Shown here: in pieces, positions 35,918 through 45,153 of the stretch
How the letters are laid out: each line of letters starts with the position of its first letter
Position numbering within the stretch: the stretch's first letter is position 1
Source: Telluria mixta
GTDB taxonomy: Bacteria; Pseudomonadota; Gammaproteobacteria; Burkholderiales; Burkholderiaceae_D
NCBI RefSeq assembly: GCF_029223865.1
Contig: NZ_CP119520.1
Span: 2,790,001 to 2,854,000 of the forward strand
DNA: 64,000 nucleotides
Reading direction: 5' to 3'
Translations under genes and position numbers: made by a program
Notes under the pieces: generated by a model
Database searches by the model: none
What the model was told of the DNA's origin: nothing
The model's input: only the letters and a program-made list of their open reading frames with translations

Positions 35918-37651
35918 ATGCGCGCCTCACGATTTTTTATTTCAACGCTCAAAGAAGCGCCCTCCGACGCCGAGATCGTCAGCCATAAACTGATGATGCG
36001 CGCCGGGATGATCAAGCGACTCGGCTCCGGCATCTACACGTACATGCCGCTGGGCCTGCGTGTGATTCGCAAGGTCGAGGGCATCATCCGCGAAGAGATG
36101 AACAAGGCAGGCGCGATCGAACTCCTGATGCCGCTGGTGCAACCGGCCGAGCTGTGGCAGGAGACGGGCCGCTGGGACAAGATGGGGCCGGAACTGCTGC
36201 GCCTCAAGGATCGCCACGGCCGCGACTTCGCGCTGCAGCCGACCTCGGAAGAAGTCGTGACCGACGTCGTGCGCACCGAAGTCAAGTCGTACCGCCAGCT
36301 GCCGTTGAATTTTTATCACATCCAGACCAAGTTCCGCGACGAGCGCCGTCCCCGTTTCGGCCTGATGCGCGGCCGCGAATTCACGATGAAGGACGCGTAC
36401 TCGTTCGACCGTGACGTCGAAGGCATGCAGAAGTCCTACCAGACGATGTTCGACGCCTACGTCAGCATCTTCAACCGCTTCGGCCTGAAGTTCCGCGCGG
36501 TGGCGGCCGACAACGGCGCCATCGGCGGCACGGGCTCGCACGAATTCCACGTGATCGCCAGCACCGGCGAGGACGCGCTGGTCTACTGCCCGAACTCCGA
36601 TTTCGCCGCCAACATGGAAGCGGCCGAGGCGCTGCCGCTGATCGCCCAGCGCGGCGCCGCGACGCAGCCGCTGACGAAAGTCTCCACGCCGAAGACGACC
36701 AAGTGCGAAGACGTCGCCAAGCTGCTGGGCATCGGCCTAGACCAGACCGTCAAGTCGATCGCGCTGACGGTCGAGAACGACGTCGACGGCAGGCAGGTCA
36801 AGGAAAACTGGCTGCTGCTGCTGCGCGGCGACCATGAACTGAACGAAGTCAAGGTCACGAAAGTGCCGGGCCTGAAGGACTTCCGCTTCGCCAGCGAAGC
36901 CGAGATCCTGGAAGCCTACGGCACCGTGCCGGGCTACCTGGGTCCGATCGGCACGAAGCAGCCGGTGAAAGTCGTGGCCGACCGCACCGTCGCCAACATG
37001 GCCGATTTCGTGTGCGGCGCCAACGAGGCCGAGTACCACCTGACCGGCGCCAACTGGGGCCGCGACGTGGCCGAACCTCTCGTCGCCGACCTGCGCAACG
37101 TCGTCGAAGGCGATGCTTCGCCGGACGGCAAGGGCCAGCTCGCGATCGAGCGCGGCATCGAAGTGGGCCACGTGTTCCAGCTGGGTACCGCGTACTCCGC
37201 CGCGATGAACTGCGTCTACCTGGACGAGAAGGGCCAGCCGGCGCCGATGCAGATGGGCTGCTACGGCATCGGCGTGACCCGCATCCTGGGCGCCGCCATC
37301 GAACAGAACTTCGACGACAAGGGCATCATCTGGCCGGACGCCATCGCGCCGTTCGAGCTGGTGCTGTGCCCGATGGGCTATGACCGCAGCGATCTGGTGA
37401 AGACCGAAACCGATCGCCTGTATGCCGAGCTGCAGGCAGCCGGCGTGGACGTCATCGTCGATGACCGCGGCCTGCGTCCGGGCGCCATGTTCGCCGACTG
37501 GGAACTGGTCGGCGTGCCGCACCGCGTCGTGATCGGCGAGCGTGGCCTCAAGGAAGGCAACCTGGAATACCAGGGTCGCCGCGATGCCGAAGCGACCGCC
37601 GTTCCCGCCGCGGACATGGTCGGCTTCATCAAGGGCAAGCTGGGCAAGTGA
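35918..37651 (+). CDS. proS: Prolyl-tRNA synthetase, bacterial type
   Basis: Class II synthetase of 577 residues that charges tRNA-Pro. Class II motif 1 region [25 protein letters not shown], motif 2 [21 protein letters not shown], and motif 3 near [10 protein letters not shown] are visible; residues about 225-400 are the INS editing domain that removes Ala-tRNA-Pro, and the anticodon-binding domain ends the protein. Preceded by an AT-rich 209-bp spacer with rppH. The TGATG stop/start overlap links it to the transglycosylase gene. Confidence 0.96.
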   Translation: MRASRFFISTLKEAPSDAEIVSHKLMMRAGMIKRLGSGIYTYMPLGLRVIRKVEGIIREEMNKAGAIELLMPLVQPAELWQETGRWDKMGPELLRLKDRHGRDFALQPTSEEVVTDVVRTEVKSYRQLPLNFYHIQTKFRDERRPRFGLMRGREFTMKDAYSFDRDVEGMQKSYQTMFDAYVSIFNRFGLKFRAVAADNGAIGGTGSHEFHVIASTGEDALVYCPNSDFAANMEAAEALPLIAQRGAATQPLTKVSTPKTTKCEDVAKLLGIGLDQTVKSIALTVENDVDGRQVKENWLLLLRGDHELNEVKVTKVPGLKDFRFASEAEILEAYGTVPGYLGPIGTKQPVKVVADRTVANMADFVCGANEAEYHLTGANWGRDVAEPLVADLRNVVEGDASPDGKGQLAIERGIEVGHVFQLGTAYSAAMNCVYLDEKGQPAPMQMGCYGIGVTRILGAAIEQNFDDKGIIWPDAIAPFELVLCPMGYDRSDLVKTETDRLYAELQAAGVDVIVDDRGLRPGAMFADWELVGVPHRVVIGERGLKEGNLEYQGRRDAEATAVPAADMVGFIKGKLGK

Positions 37652-38301
37652 TGGCACGACGGTTGATTGGCCGGGCAGCAGCCCGGCTCGGCCCGGTCTT
37701 GCTCGCCGCTGCACTGATGAGCAGCGGCGCGGCGCAGGCCGGCAACCAGAAAGAAGAAGCGCTTGCCGATTCGGTCCGGCTCGCGCTCGAAAACGCCATC
37801 CGCGATGGCCGGCCGCCCAAGCCGGCCTTCCGCGACGAGGTCGCGCGCGTCCGTTACCAGCAATGGTTCGACGCGATGTCGGCGCGGCTCAAGCGCCGCC
37901 TGCCGGACGACCAGACGCGCACGGAATTCCTCGAGATCGCGTGGTACGAAGCGACGCGCGCGGGCCTCGATCCGGGGCTCGTGCTGGGCCTGATCCAGGT
38001 CGAGTCGGCGTACCGCAAGTACGCCGTGTCGATGGTCGGCGCGCGCGGCTACATGCAGGTGATGCCGTTCTGGACGAAGGTGATCGGCGATTCGAACCGC
38101 CGCGCGCTGTTCGACATGCAGACGAACCTGCGCTACGGCTGCTCGATCCTGCGCATGTACATCGACATGGAAGGCGGCAACCTGTATCTCGCCCTCGGCC
38201 GCTACAACGGCAGCCGCGGCAAGCCCGAGTATCCGAATGCGGTGCTCGCGGCGTGGAAGAACTGGGAATTCAAGCAGGGCTTGATGGTGTCCAGCCGCTG
38301 A
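37651..38301 (+). CDS. Lytic transglycosylase, SLT type
   Basis: A 216-residue exported murein hydrolase; signal-type N-terminus (RRLIGRAAARLGPVLLAAALMSSGAAQA). Goose-lysozyme-like SLT domain with catalytic Glu118 in GLIQVESAYRKYAVS, then GARGYMQVMPFW and the GR-YNGSRGKPEYP region. It starts within the proS stop (ATG overlaps TGA by 1 bp). Cleaves peptidoglycan to 1,6-anhydroMurNAc products. Confidence 0.88.
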   Translation: MARRLIGRAAARLGPVLLAAALMSSGAAQAGNQKEEALADSVRLALENAIRDGRPPKPAFRDEVARVRYQQWFDAMSARLKRRLPDDQTRTEFLEIAWYEATRAGLDPGLVLGLIQVESAYRKYAVSMVGARGYMQVMPFWTKVIGDSNRRALFDMQTNLRYGCSILRMYIDMEGGNLYLALGRYNGSRGKPEYPNAVLAAWKNWEFKQGLMVSSR

Positions 38302-38312
38302 TTTTTCTCACC

Positions 38313-39206
38313 CTACGCCCTGATTTCCTCGATCAGCTGCTGCGCATGCCGCGGCAGCCCCTCGAAGCTGCGCATGCACAGCGACAGCTGGCGCACCGCC
38401 CACGCGTCGGCCAGCTCCAGCACGGCGATGTCCATCGTGCGGGCGCAGCGCCGCGCGGCCGGTTCGGACACCAGGCCGATCCCGACCCCGCTCTCCACCA
38501 TCCGGCACACGGCGTCGAAGCTGCGCAGGCGCACGCGTGCGCGCAACGTGCGGCCGGCGCGTTCGGCCAGCTGGCTCAGGTAGCGGAACAGGGCGCTGTC
38601 GCCCGTCAGCGTGACGTGGTCGAAATCGACGAGGCGCGCGAACGTCACCGCTTGTCCCTCCTGCGTGACGAGCGTGCGCGCCAATGCCGGCTGTGCGACG
38701 GCCACGATGCGGTCGGTGCAGAACGGGAAGGTCTCGAGGCCGGACAGGTCGACCGTGTCGGCCACGATGCCGAGGTCCGCGCCGCCTTCGCGCACCGCGC
38801 GCGCGATGTCGCTGGAGGTGCGTTCTTCCAGGTCGATGTCGACGTCCGGATGGCGCGCCATGAAGCCGGCCAGCCGCTCCGGCAGATATTCCGACAGCGC
38901 CGCCGTATTGCACAGCAGCCGGATCTGGCCCTTGAGGCCCGCCGCGTGCTCGCCCAGTTCCGCGCGCAGGCGCGCCAGTTGCTGGAACACGAGGCGGGCG
39001 TGGCGCTGCAGGGCGAGGCCCGCGGCCGTCGGCTGCACGCCGCGCCGGCCGCGCACGAGCAGGGGCACGCCCAGCGTTTCTTCCATGTGCTGGATACGCT
39101 CGCTCGCGGACGCCAGCGCCAGGTGGGCGCGCCGGCTGCCGGCCGTGATGCTGCCGGCGTCCAGCACGTGCAGGAACAGCTGCAGGTCGACCAGGTCGAA
39201 TCTCAT
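38313..39206 (-). CDS. LysR-family transcriptional regulator
   Basis: A 297-residue LysR regulator: N-terminal winged helix (LQLFLHVLDAGSITAGSRR, then ERIQHMEETLGVPLLVRGRRGVQPT) and a periplasmic-binding-like effector domain from about 90. Starts at 39206 (MRFDLVDLQ) is preferred; a longer frame to 39224 would put the start only 4 bp from a terminator. Lies downstream of the SWIB gene and its terminator. Target not evident. Confidence 0.87.
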   Translation of the reverse strand: MRFDLVDLQLFLHVLDAGSITAGSRRAHLALASASERIQHMEETLGVPLLVRGRRGVQPTAAGLALQRHARLVFQQLARLRAELGEHAAGLKGQIRLLCNTAALSEYLPERLAGFMARHPDVDIDLEERTSSDIARAVREGGADLGIVADTVDLSGLETFPFCTDRIVAVAQPALARTLVTQEGQAVTFARLVDFDHVTLTGDSALFRYLSQLAERAGRTLRARVRLRSFDAVCRMVESGVGIGLVSEPAARRCARTMDIAVLELADAWAVRQLSLCMRSFEGLPRHAQQLIEEIRA

Positions 39207-39227
39207 ATGAGGCATGTCATGCAAAGC

Positions 39228-39255
39228 AAAAAGCCCCGGCTCGCCGGGGCTTTTT
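39228..39255. terminator. Strong bidirectional terminator after the SWIB gene
   Basis: GCCCCGGC (39233-39240), TC loop, GCCGGGGC (39243-39250), with A run before and T run after. Closes the SWIB transcript on the minus strand. Confidence 0.9.
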
Positions 39256-39290
39256 ATATCGGGGCCAGTGGGGCAACCAGCCGGATGTTC

Positions 39291-39695
39291 TTATTTGAGG
39301 TGATCCGAGATCAGCTTGGTCATTTCGAACATCGATACCTGCGCCTTGCCACCGAAGACGGCTTTCAGCTTGTCGTCGGCGTTGATCATGCGGCGGTTGG
39401 CCGCGTCCTGCAGGTTTTGCGCCTTGATGTAATCCCAGACCTTCTTGGTCACTTCCGTGCGCGGCAGCGGTTTCGCGCCGACGACGGCGGCCAGCGTTGC
39501 GGACGGGGTCATCTCTTTCATGAAAGCGGCGTTGGGCTTGCGTGCCGCGGCAGGCTTCTTTGCTGCTGCGGTTGCTTTCGGTGCTGCTGCTTTGGCAGGA
39601 GCTGCTGCCTTTTTCGCTGCCGGCTTTGCCGCCGCAGCAGGCTTGGCAGCGGCTTTCTTCGCGGGCGCTGCGGTGGTTTTTTTGGCTGTTGCCAT
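39291..39695 (-). CDS. SWIB/MDM2-domain protein with H1-like Lys/Ala tail
   Basis: A 134-residue DNA-associated protein. Residues 1-54 are a Lys/Ala/Pro-rich tail (KKTTAAPAKKAAAKPAAAAK), resembling histone H1 tails; residues 58-133 are a SWIB domain (MTPSATLAAVVGAKPLPR, KKVWDYIKAQNLQD, RRMINADDKLKAVFG). SWIB proteins with such tails occur in chlamydiae and betaproteobacteria and are thought to shape the nucleoid. GGAGG is 8 bp before ATG. The tail style matches the H1-like protein at 59697. Confidence 0.9.
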   Translation of the reverse strand: MATAKKTTAAPAKKAAAKPAAAAKPAAKKAAAPAKAAAPKATAAAKKPAAARKPNAAFMKEMTPSATLAAVVGAKPLPRTEVTKKVWDYIKAQNLQDAANRRMINADDKLKAVFGGKAQVSMFEMTKLISDHLK

Positions 39696-39874
39696 CTTCG
39701 AGCCTCCTAAACGGAACACATGGAAATTTGCGCGTGAGCGCACCCGGCTTATATTGGTAGGGTTTTAGTGTTCGTGCAAGTCTTTTTCGAAATTTTTTCA
39801 CTCTTACAAGCCCTAAAACAGCCCGTTGTGTTACCCGGGCCTCTCTAGAGCGAAAAAACAGGCATCCCAAGTAC

Positions 39875-39913
39875 AAAAAAGCCGTGCGGGACGGTGGTCG
39901 CGCACGGCTTTTT
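39875..39913 (-). terminator. Intrinsic terminator after ffh
   Basis: GCCGTGCG (39881-39888) pairs with CGCACGGC (39901-39908); T run on the minus strand from the AAAAAA at 39875. It lies 17 bp after the ffh stop. Confidence 0.85.
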
Positions 39914-39929
39914 AGAGATGGATCAATGA

Positions 39930-41297
39930 TCAGCGCATACCTGGCATCATGCCCTTCATCCCGCGCATCATCTTCATCAGGCCGCCGCCCTTGAGCTTCT
40001 TCATCATCGTGTTCATCTGCTCGTACTGGGTCAGCATGCGGTTCACTTCCTGCACCTGCACGCCGGCACCGGCCGCGATGCGGCGCTTGCGGTTGGCCTT
40101 GATCAGTTCCGGCTTGGCGCGCTCGAGCGGCGTCATCGAATCGATGATGCCGCACATGCGGCGCACCTGTTTTTCAGCTTGGTCCATGTTGGCGCCGCTC
40201 GCGGCCTGCTGGAACTGGGCCGGCAGTTTGTCGAGCAGGCCGGCCATGCCGCCCATCTTCTTCATCTGCGCGAGCTGGGCGCGGAAGTCGTTCATGTCGA
40301 ACTTGCCGCCCGACTTGATCTTGTTGGCCATGTCGGCCGCGGCCTTCATGTCCACGCCCTTGCGCGCTTCCTCGACCAGCGCGAGGATGTCGCCCATGCC
40401 CAGCACGCGGTTGGCCATACGGGCCGGATCGAAGGCTTCCAGGCCGTCCAGCTTTTCCGACACGCCGGCGAACTTGATCGGCTTGCCCGTCACGTGGCGC
40501 ACGGACAGCGCCGCGCCGCCGCGCGAATCGCCGTCGAGCTTCGTCAGGATCACGCCGGTCAGCGGCAGCGCGTCGTTGAAGGCTTTCGCCGTGTTGATCG
40601 CGTCCTGGCCGACCATGGCGTCGACGACGAACAGCGTCTCGATCGGGTTCGCGGCCGCGTGCACGGCGGCGATCTCCTGCATCATCGCCTCGTCGATGGC
40701 CAGGCGGCCGGCCGTGTCGATGATGACGACGTCGTGATAGTGCTTCTTCGCCCAGTCGATCGCGTTCTTCGCGATGTCGACCGGCTTGTCGCTGGCGGTG
40801 GACGGGAAGAAGTCGGCGCCGACCTGCTTCGTCACCGATTCCAGCTGCGCGATTGCGGCGGGGCGGTAGACGTCGGCGGAGACAGTCAGGACCTTTTTCT
40901 TCTTCTCTTCCTTCAGGTACTTGGCGAGCTTGCCGGTGGTGGTCGTTTTACCGACACCCTGCAGGCCGGCCATCAGGATCACGGCCGGCGGCTGCTGCGC
41001 GAACGACAGCTGCGACGCGTCCGGACCGAGGTCGGCGCCCATCAGCGCGCCCAGTTCCTTCTGCACGACGCCGACGAGGGCCTGGCCCGGCGACAGCGAG
41101 CCGATGACTTCCTCGCCCAGTGCCTTTTCCTTCACTTTGGCGATGAATTCGCGCACGGCCGGCAGCGCGACGTCGGCCTCGAGCAGCGCCAGGCGCACTT
41201 CGCGCAGCATCTCTGCGGTGTTCGCCTCGGTGAGGCGGGCCTCGCCACGCATCGTCTTGACGACCTTGGCAAGGCGTTGTGTCAGGTTATCCAGCAT
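39930..41297 (-). CDS. ffh: Signal recognition particle GTPase
   Basis: SRP54 protein of 455 residues that binds signal sequences and 4.5S RNA for cotranslational targeting to FtsY. N domain, G domain (GLQGVGKTTTTGKLA at 111-125, DTAGR, TKLDGDSRGGAALS) and the C-terminal methionine-rich M domain with RNA-binding motif (GAGVQVQEVNRMLTQYEQMNTMMKKLKG then MMRGMKGMMPGMR). Normally next to ypjD in this group; here an ABC transporter separates them. Confidence 0.96.
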   Translation of the reverse strand: MLDNLTQRLAKVVKTMRGEARLTEANTAEMLREVRLALLEADVALPAVREFIAKVKEKALGEEVIGSLSPGQALVGVVQKELGALMGADLGPDASQLSFAQQPPAVILMAGLQGVGKTTTTGKLAKYLKEEKKKKVLTVSADVYRPAAIAQLESVTKQVGADFFPSTASDKPVDIAKNAIDWAKKHYHDVVIIDTAGRLAIDEAMMQEIAAVHAAANPIETLFVVDAMVGQDAINTAKAFNDALPLTGVILTKLDGDSRGGAALSVRHVTGKPIKFAGVSEKLDGLEAFDPARMANRVLGMGDILALVEEARKGVDMKAAADMANKIKSGGKFDMNDFRAQLAQMKKMGGMAGLLDKLPAQFQQAASGANMDQAEKQVRRMCGIIDSMTPLERAKPELIKANRKRRIAAGAGVQVQEVNRMLTQYEQMNTMMKKLKGGGLMKMMRGMKGMMPGMR

Positions 41298-41458
41298 GTT
41301 CTACCTTTTGTACTGATATATATAAGCGGCGGGCGCGCAACACGCCATTTTACCCCATGTCGGGGCGGGTTTTCCCCGGTCAAGACCCCAATTCAGCCAT
41401 TCGCAACGCGTCCAGTCAACCTATCGATTTGATTCTTGGTAAAACCTGATTGGGCGGT

Positions 41459-41487
41459 TTGACAATGTATTGCTTCGAGTTTATGTT
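41459..41487 (+). promoter_or_regulatory. Strong sigma70 promoter of the ABC transporter operon
   Basis: TTGACA at 41459-41464 and TATGTT at 41482-41487 with a 17-bp spacer. It lies 60 bp before the substrate-binding protein start. The -35 box is the perfect consensus; no operator is evident. Confidence 0.65.
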
Positions 41488-41547
41488 CCAGAGGCGTCAC
41501 GCAGTTCATTCCAATAAAAGTTCTACCCCCAATCGGAGAGACAGGCA

Positions 41548-42522
41548 ATGAAAGCACACGTGTTCGGCAAGACCCTCGCCATCGCCGCGCTGCTGGCCGC
41601 GAGCGGCGCCCAGGCGCAGGACGTGGTCCGCCTCGGCAACCTCAAGTTCGCGCACTACGGCGCGGTGTCATATATCAAGGAGATCGCGCCCAAGTGCGGG
41701 ATCAAGGTCGAGGAGCGCATCTTCGCGAAGGGCCTGGACGTGATGCAGGCCATCATCGCGGGCGAGCTCGACGTCGGCACGACGGCGTCCGAGGCCGCGA
41801 TCTCGGGCCGCGCCGGCGGTGCCCCGATCTATGTCGTGGCCGGCTTCGCGAAGGGCGGCGCCCGGCTCGTCGCGCGGGCGGACGCCAACGTCAAGAGCGT
41901 GAAGGACCTGAAGGGCAAGAAGGTGGGCGTGACGCGCGGCGGCATCCAGGAAGTGCTCCTGATGGCCGAGCTGCAGAAGGCGGGCCTCACCGCCGACGCG
42001 GCGCCCGGCAAGGACGTGCAGATCATCTACCTGGCGTACGCCGATCTCAACCAGGCGCTGCTGGGCAAGAACATCGACGTCATGATGCAATCCGAGCCCC
42101 AGTCGTCGCAGGCGATCAACAAGGGCTTCGGCGTCGAGGTGCTGAAACCGTACGACACGCCGATCGGCGAACCGGTGCGGACGATGGTCATGACCGAGAA
42201 ATTCCACGACACGAAGCGCCCGGTGGCCGAGAAATTCATGCGCTGCTTCGTGATGGCCACGAGCGCCTTCATCCGCGACCGCGCGCTGGCCGAGAAATAC
42301 GTGCGCGAAGTCGTGTTCAAGGGTCAGATCACGAAGGACGACTTCGACGACGCGATCAGCAATTCGCCCTATACCTACGACATCACGCCGGAACACATCC
42401 AGACGACCACCGACATCATGGTCAAGACGGGCGTCGGCCGGATGGCCAAGCCGCCGGTGGCGAAGGACTGGGTCAAGACCGATCTGCTGGATGAGGCGAA
42501 AAAGAGCCTGAACATCAAGTAA
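41548..42522 (+). CDS. ABC transporter substrate-binding protein, NitT/TauT type
   Basis: A 324-residue exported solute-binding protein with signal peptide (1-23, AQAQ). The pattern VVRLGNLKFAHYGAVSYIKE, DVGTTASEAAISGRAG and VKDLKGKKVGVTRGG is the SsuA/TauA/nitrate-type fold. First gene of a three-gene importer. The substrate could be an organic anion (sulfonate, nitrate analogue or aromatic), but no catabolic neighbour defines it. Confidence 0.85.
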   Translation: MKAHVFGKTLAIAALLAASGAQAQDVVRLGNLKFAHYGAVSYIKEIAPKCGIKVEERIFAKGLDVMQAIIAGELDVGTTASEAAISGRAGGAPIYVVAGFAKGGARLVARADANVKSVKDLKGKKVGVTRGGIQEVLLMAELQKAGLTADAAPGKDVQIIYLAYADLNQALLGKNIDVMMQSEPQSSQAINKGFGVEVLKPYDTPIGEPVRTMVMTEKFHDTKRPVAEKFMRCFVMATSAFIRDRALAEKYVREVVFKGQITKDDFDDAISNSPYTYDITPEHIQTTTDIMVKTGVGRMAKPPVAKDWVKTDLLDEAKKSLNIK

Positions 42523-42540
42523 ACCACGCGAGGAGCGGAG

Positions 42541-43374
42541 ATGGTGAAACGCAGGTGGCAGGACATCGCGATCGGCCTGGTCGTGCCGGTCGTCGCGATC
42601 GCGATCTGGCAGTGGGTGGCGAGCATGGGATGGGTCAACGGGAACGTCCTGCCGTCCCCGCTGCAGGTCTGGCACAAGTGGATCGCGTACCTGCTGCCGC
42701 TGCAGGACTACCCGGCCTGGCACGAGGCCAACGGCGGCGGGCGGCTCGCGTGGATGGTTTCCGGCGAATTGATCACCGACGCCATCGGCAGCATGTACCG
42801 CGTGATCGTCGGCTTCCTCGTCGGCGCCGCGCTGGCGCTGCCGATCGGCCTCGCCATGGGCGCGAGCCGCATCGCGTATGCCTGGCTGAATCCGTTGTTC
42901 CAGCTGCTGCGCCCTATCCCGCCCATCGCCTACATCCCGATGTCGATGCTGTGGTTCGGCCTCGGCAACCCCCCGGCCTTCTTCCTGATCGCGCTGGGCG
43001 CCTTCTTCCCGGTGCTGATGAATACCATCGCGGGCGTGCGCCAGGTCGACGGCATCTATTTGCGCGCGGCGCGCAACCTGGGCGCGAGCGGGCCGACGAT
43101 GTTCCTGCGCGTGATCCTGCCGGCGGCCGTGCCGTACATCCTGACCGGCATGCGCATCGGCATCGGCACGGCGTTCATCGTCGTGATCGTGGCCGAGATG
43201 ATCGCCGTGAACAACGGGCTCGGTTTCCGCATCTCGGAGGCGCGCGAGTACTTCTGGTCGGACAAGATCATCGCCGGCATGATCACGATCGGCCTCCTTG
43301 GCCTCGCCATCGACGCCGGGATGAACAAGCTGAACAACTATCTGCTGCGCTGGCACCGCGGCCTGGAGCACTGA
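42541..43374 (+). CDS. ABC transporter permease, NitT/TauT type
   Basis: A 277-residue membrane protein with six hydrophobic segments and the EAA-type loop (GASGPTMFLRVILPAAVPYILTGMRIG, about 178-205) that contacts the ATPase. N-terminal RRWQDIAIGLVVPVVAIAIWQW is the first helix. Starts 18 bp after the binding protein and is followed after 2 bp by the ATPase gene. The region around WHEANGGGRLAWMVSGE is a longer loop. Confidence 0.87.
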   Translation: MVKRRWQDIAIGLVVPVVAIAIWQWVASMGWVNGNVLPSPLQVWHKWIAYLLPLQDYPAWHEANGGGRLAWMVSGELITDAIGSMYRVIVGFLVGAALALPIGLAMGASRIAYAWLNPLFQLLRPIPPIAYIPMSMLWFGLGNPPAFFLIALGAFFPVLMNTIAGVRQVDGIYLRAARNLGASGPTMFLRVILPAAVPYILTGMRIGIGTAFIVVIVAEMIAVNNGLGFRISEAREYFWSDKIIAGMITIGLLGLAIDAGMNKLNNYLLRWHRGLEH

Positions 43375-43376
43375 AC

Positions 43377-44171
43377 ATGACTGCGCACATCGTCATCGAC
43401 AACGTCAGTAAAGTGTTCGACGGCGACGGCCGCCGCATGGTCGCGCTGCAGGACATCTCGCTCGAAATCCCGCACGGGCAGTTCGTCTGTCTGCTGGGAC
43501 CGTCCGGCTGCGGCAAGTCGACCCTGCTGAACGCCATCGCCGGCTTCGCGCCGCCCACGTCGGGCAGGGTGCTGGCCGACGGCGTGCCCGTCGCCGGCCC
43601 CGGGCCGGAGCGGGGCATGGTCTTCCAGGAATATGCGCTGTTCCCGTGGATGACGGTGGAGCAGAACGTCGGCTTCGGCCTGGAGATCAAGGGCATGCCG
43701 CGCGCCCAGATCGCCGCGCGCGTGGGTGAGCTCCTGAAACTTCTGTCGCTCGAGGATTTCGCGAAGCGCTATCCGAAGGACCTGTCCGGCGGCATGCGCC
43801 AGCGCGTGGCGATCGCGCGCGTGCTGGCGCTGGATTCGCCGATCCTGCTGATGGACGAACCGTTCGGCGCGCTCGACGCCCTCACGCGGCGCAACCTGCA
43901 GGACGAGTTGCTGCGCCTGTGGGCCGAGTTGAGGAAGACCGTCATCTTCGTCACGCACAGCATCGAGGAAGCGATCTACCTCGCCGATCGCATCGTCGTG
44001 ATGACGTACCGGCCGGGCACGATCAAGCGCGACATCCTCGTCGACCTGCCGCGCCTGCGCGATCCGGCCGCGCCCGAGTTCAATGCGCTCAAGCGGGAAC
44101 TGGGGCTCATGGTGATGGAGGAGCAGCAGCGCCATCACGATGCCGAAATCAAGGCGGCTGCGGTCGACTGA
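43377..44171 (+). CDS. ABC transporter ATP-binding protein, NitT/TauT type
   Basis: A 264-residue ATPase: Walker A GPSGCGKST (41-49), Q-loop QEYALFPW, signature LSGGMRQR, Walker B ILLMDEPFGALD, switch VTHSIEEAIY. It is the third gene of the importer. The ATG at 43377 is 2 bp after the permease stop. REP-like repeats follow the operon and precede ypjD. Confidence 0.92.
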   Translation: MTAHIVIDNVSKVFDGDGRRMVALQDISLEIPHGQFVCLLGPSGCGKSTLLNAIAGFAPPTSGRVLADGVPVAGPGPERGMVFQEYALFPWMTVEQNVGFGLEIKGMPRAQIAARVGELLKLLSLEDFAKRYPKDLSGGMRQRVAIARVLALDSPILLMDEPFGALDALTRRNLQDELLRLWAELRKTVIFVTHSIEEAIYLADRIVVMTYRPGTIKRDILVDLPRLRDPAAPEFNALKRELGLMVMEEQQRHHDAEIKAAAVD

Positions 44172-44187
44172 GCCACGTAACTTGAAA

Positions 44188-44215
44188 CGTCGTTCCCGCG
44201 AAGGCGGGAACCTAA
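44188..44215 (-). repeat. REP-like palindromic repeat, copy 3 (inverted)
   Basis: CGTCGTTCCCGCGAAGGCGG then GAACCTAA, with TTCCCGC/GCGGGAA stem. Same element as in the parE-parC spacer. It begins 16 bp after the ATPase stop. Confidence 0.75.
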
Positions 44216-44258
44216 TTTGCGTGAACAGCCGTAACCAAAGCTTGTGGTCCGCGACGAA

Positions 44259-44287
44259 CTTGGGTTCCCGCCTGCGCGGGAACGACG
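44259..44287 (+). repeat. REP-like palindromic repeat, copy 4
   Basis: Sequence identical to copy 1 (20430-20458) over 29 bp. With copy 3 it makes a second inverted pair with a 43-bp spacer, between the ABC operon and ypjD. Confidence 0.78.
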
Positions 44288-44349
44288 GGTTCAGGTTATC
44301 CCTTTGACAACCCAACCTTCCCCCTGTCGGATGGTGTAGACTCGCGCGT

Positions 44350-45153
44350 ATGCAACTCACCCTATTCATCGCCGCGGCAATCCTGTACGCGGTATGTGCC
44401 CTGCTGCCGTCGCGGCAGGGCTCGGCCATTTCGGCCGTCACCGCCGTGGCCTGGGCCGTGCACGGCGCCGCGCTGTGGCCGGACATCGTGTCGAACGGCA
44501 CCTTGCGCGTCGGCTTTGCCTTCATGCTGTCGGCCGCGCTGTGGATTTCCGTCGCCGCCTACTGGATCGAAAACCGCAACTTCGCGCTGGACGGCATGCG
44601 CCGCATGGTCATGCCGTGCGCGGCCGTCGCGGCGATCCTGCCGCCGCTGTTCCCCGGCAACCTGATGCCCGTGCAGGCCCAGTCGCCCGCGTTCGGCTGG
44701 CACGTCGCGGTTGCCGTGTCGGCGTACAGCACCCTCACGATCGCCGCGTTCCACGCCGTGCTGATGGCGCTGCAGGAGGCGCGTCTGCATACGAAGAGCG
44801 CGAAGCAGGGCTGGTTCACCGGCGCGCTCGACCAGTTGCCGGCGCTGCTGACGATGGAGCGGCTGCTGTTCCGCATGATCGGCATCGGTTTCATCCTGCT
44901 CAGTCTCACCGTCCTGTCGGGCATCGTGTTCTCCGAACAGCTGTTCGGCCGCGCGCTGCGCTGGGACCATAAAAACTTTTTCGCGCTGCTGTCGTGGGTG
45001 TTGTTCGCCGCGCTGCTGGCCGGACGCCGCTGGCGCGGCTGGCGCGGCAAGACCGCGCTGCGCTTCACGCTGGCGGGATTCGCCACGCTGGCGCTGGCTT
45101 ACGTCGGCAGCCGGTTCGTTTTCGAAGTCGTTCTGCACCGGGGGTTCGTATGA
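44350..45153 (+). CDS. YpjD-like cytochrome c assembly family membrane protein
   Basis: A 267-residue membrane protein with about eight hydrophobic segments; the region FGWHVAVAVSAYSTLTIAAFHAVLM and LSGIVFSEQLFGRALRWDHKNFFALLSWVLFA carry the WDHK and histidine motifs of the CcsA/HemX/YpjD group. YpjD is linked to ffh in most proteobacteria and has no proven heme role. Its stop overlaps the next gene (ATGA). Confidence 0.88.
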   Translation: MQLTLFIAAAILYAVCALLPSRQGSAISAVTAVAWAVHGAALWPDIVSNGTLRVGFAFMLSAALWISVAAYWIENRNFALDGMRRMVMPCAAVAAILPPLFPGNLMPVQAQSPAFGWHVAVAVSAYSTLTIAAFHAVLMALQEARLHTKSAKQGWFTGALDQLPALLTMERLLFRMIGIGFILLSLTVLSGIVFSEQLFGRALRWDHKNFFALLSWVLFAALLAGRRWRGWRGKTALRFTLAGFATLALAYVGSRFVFEVVLHRGFV

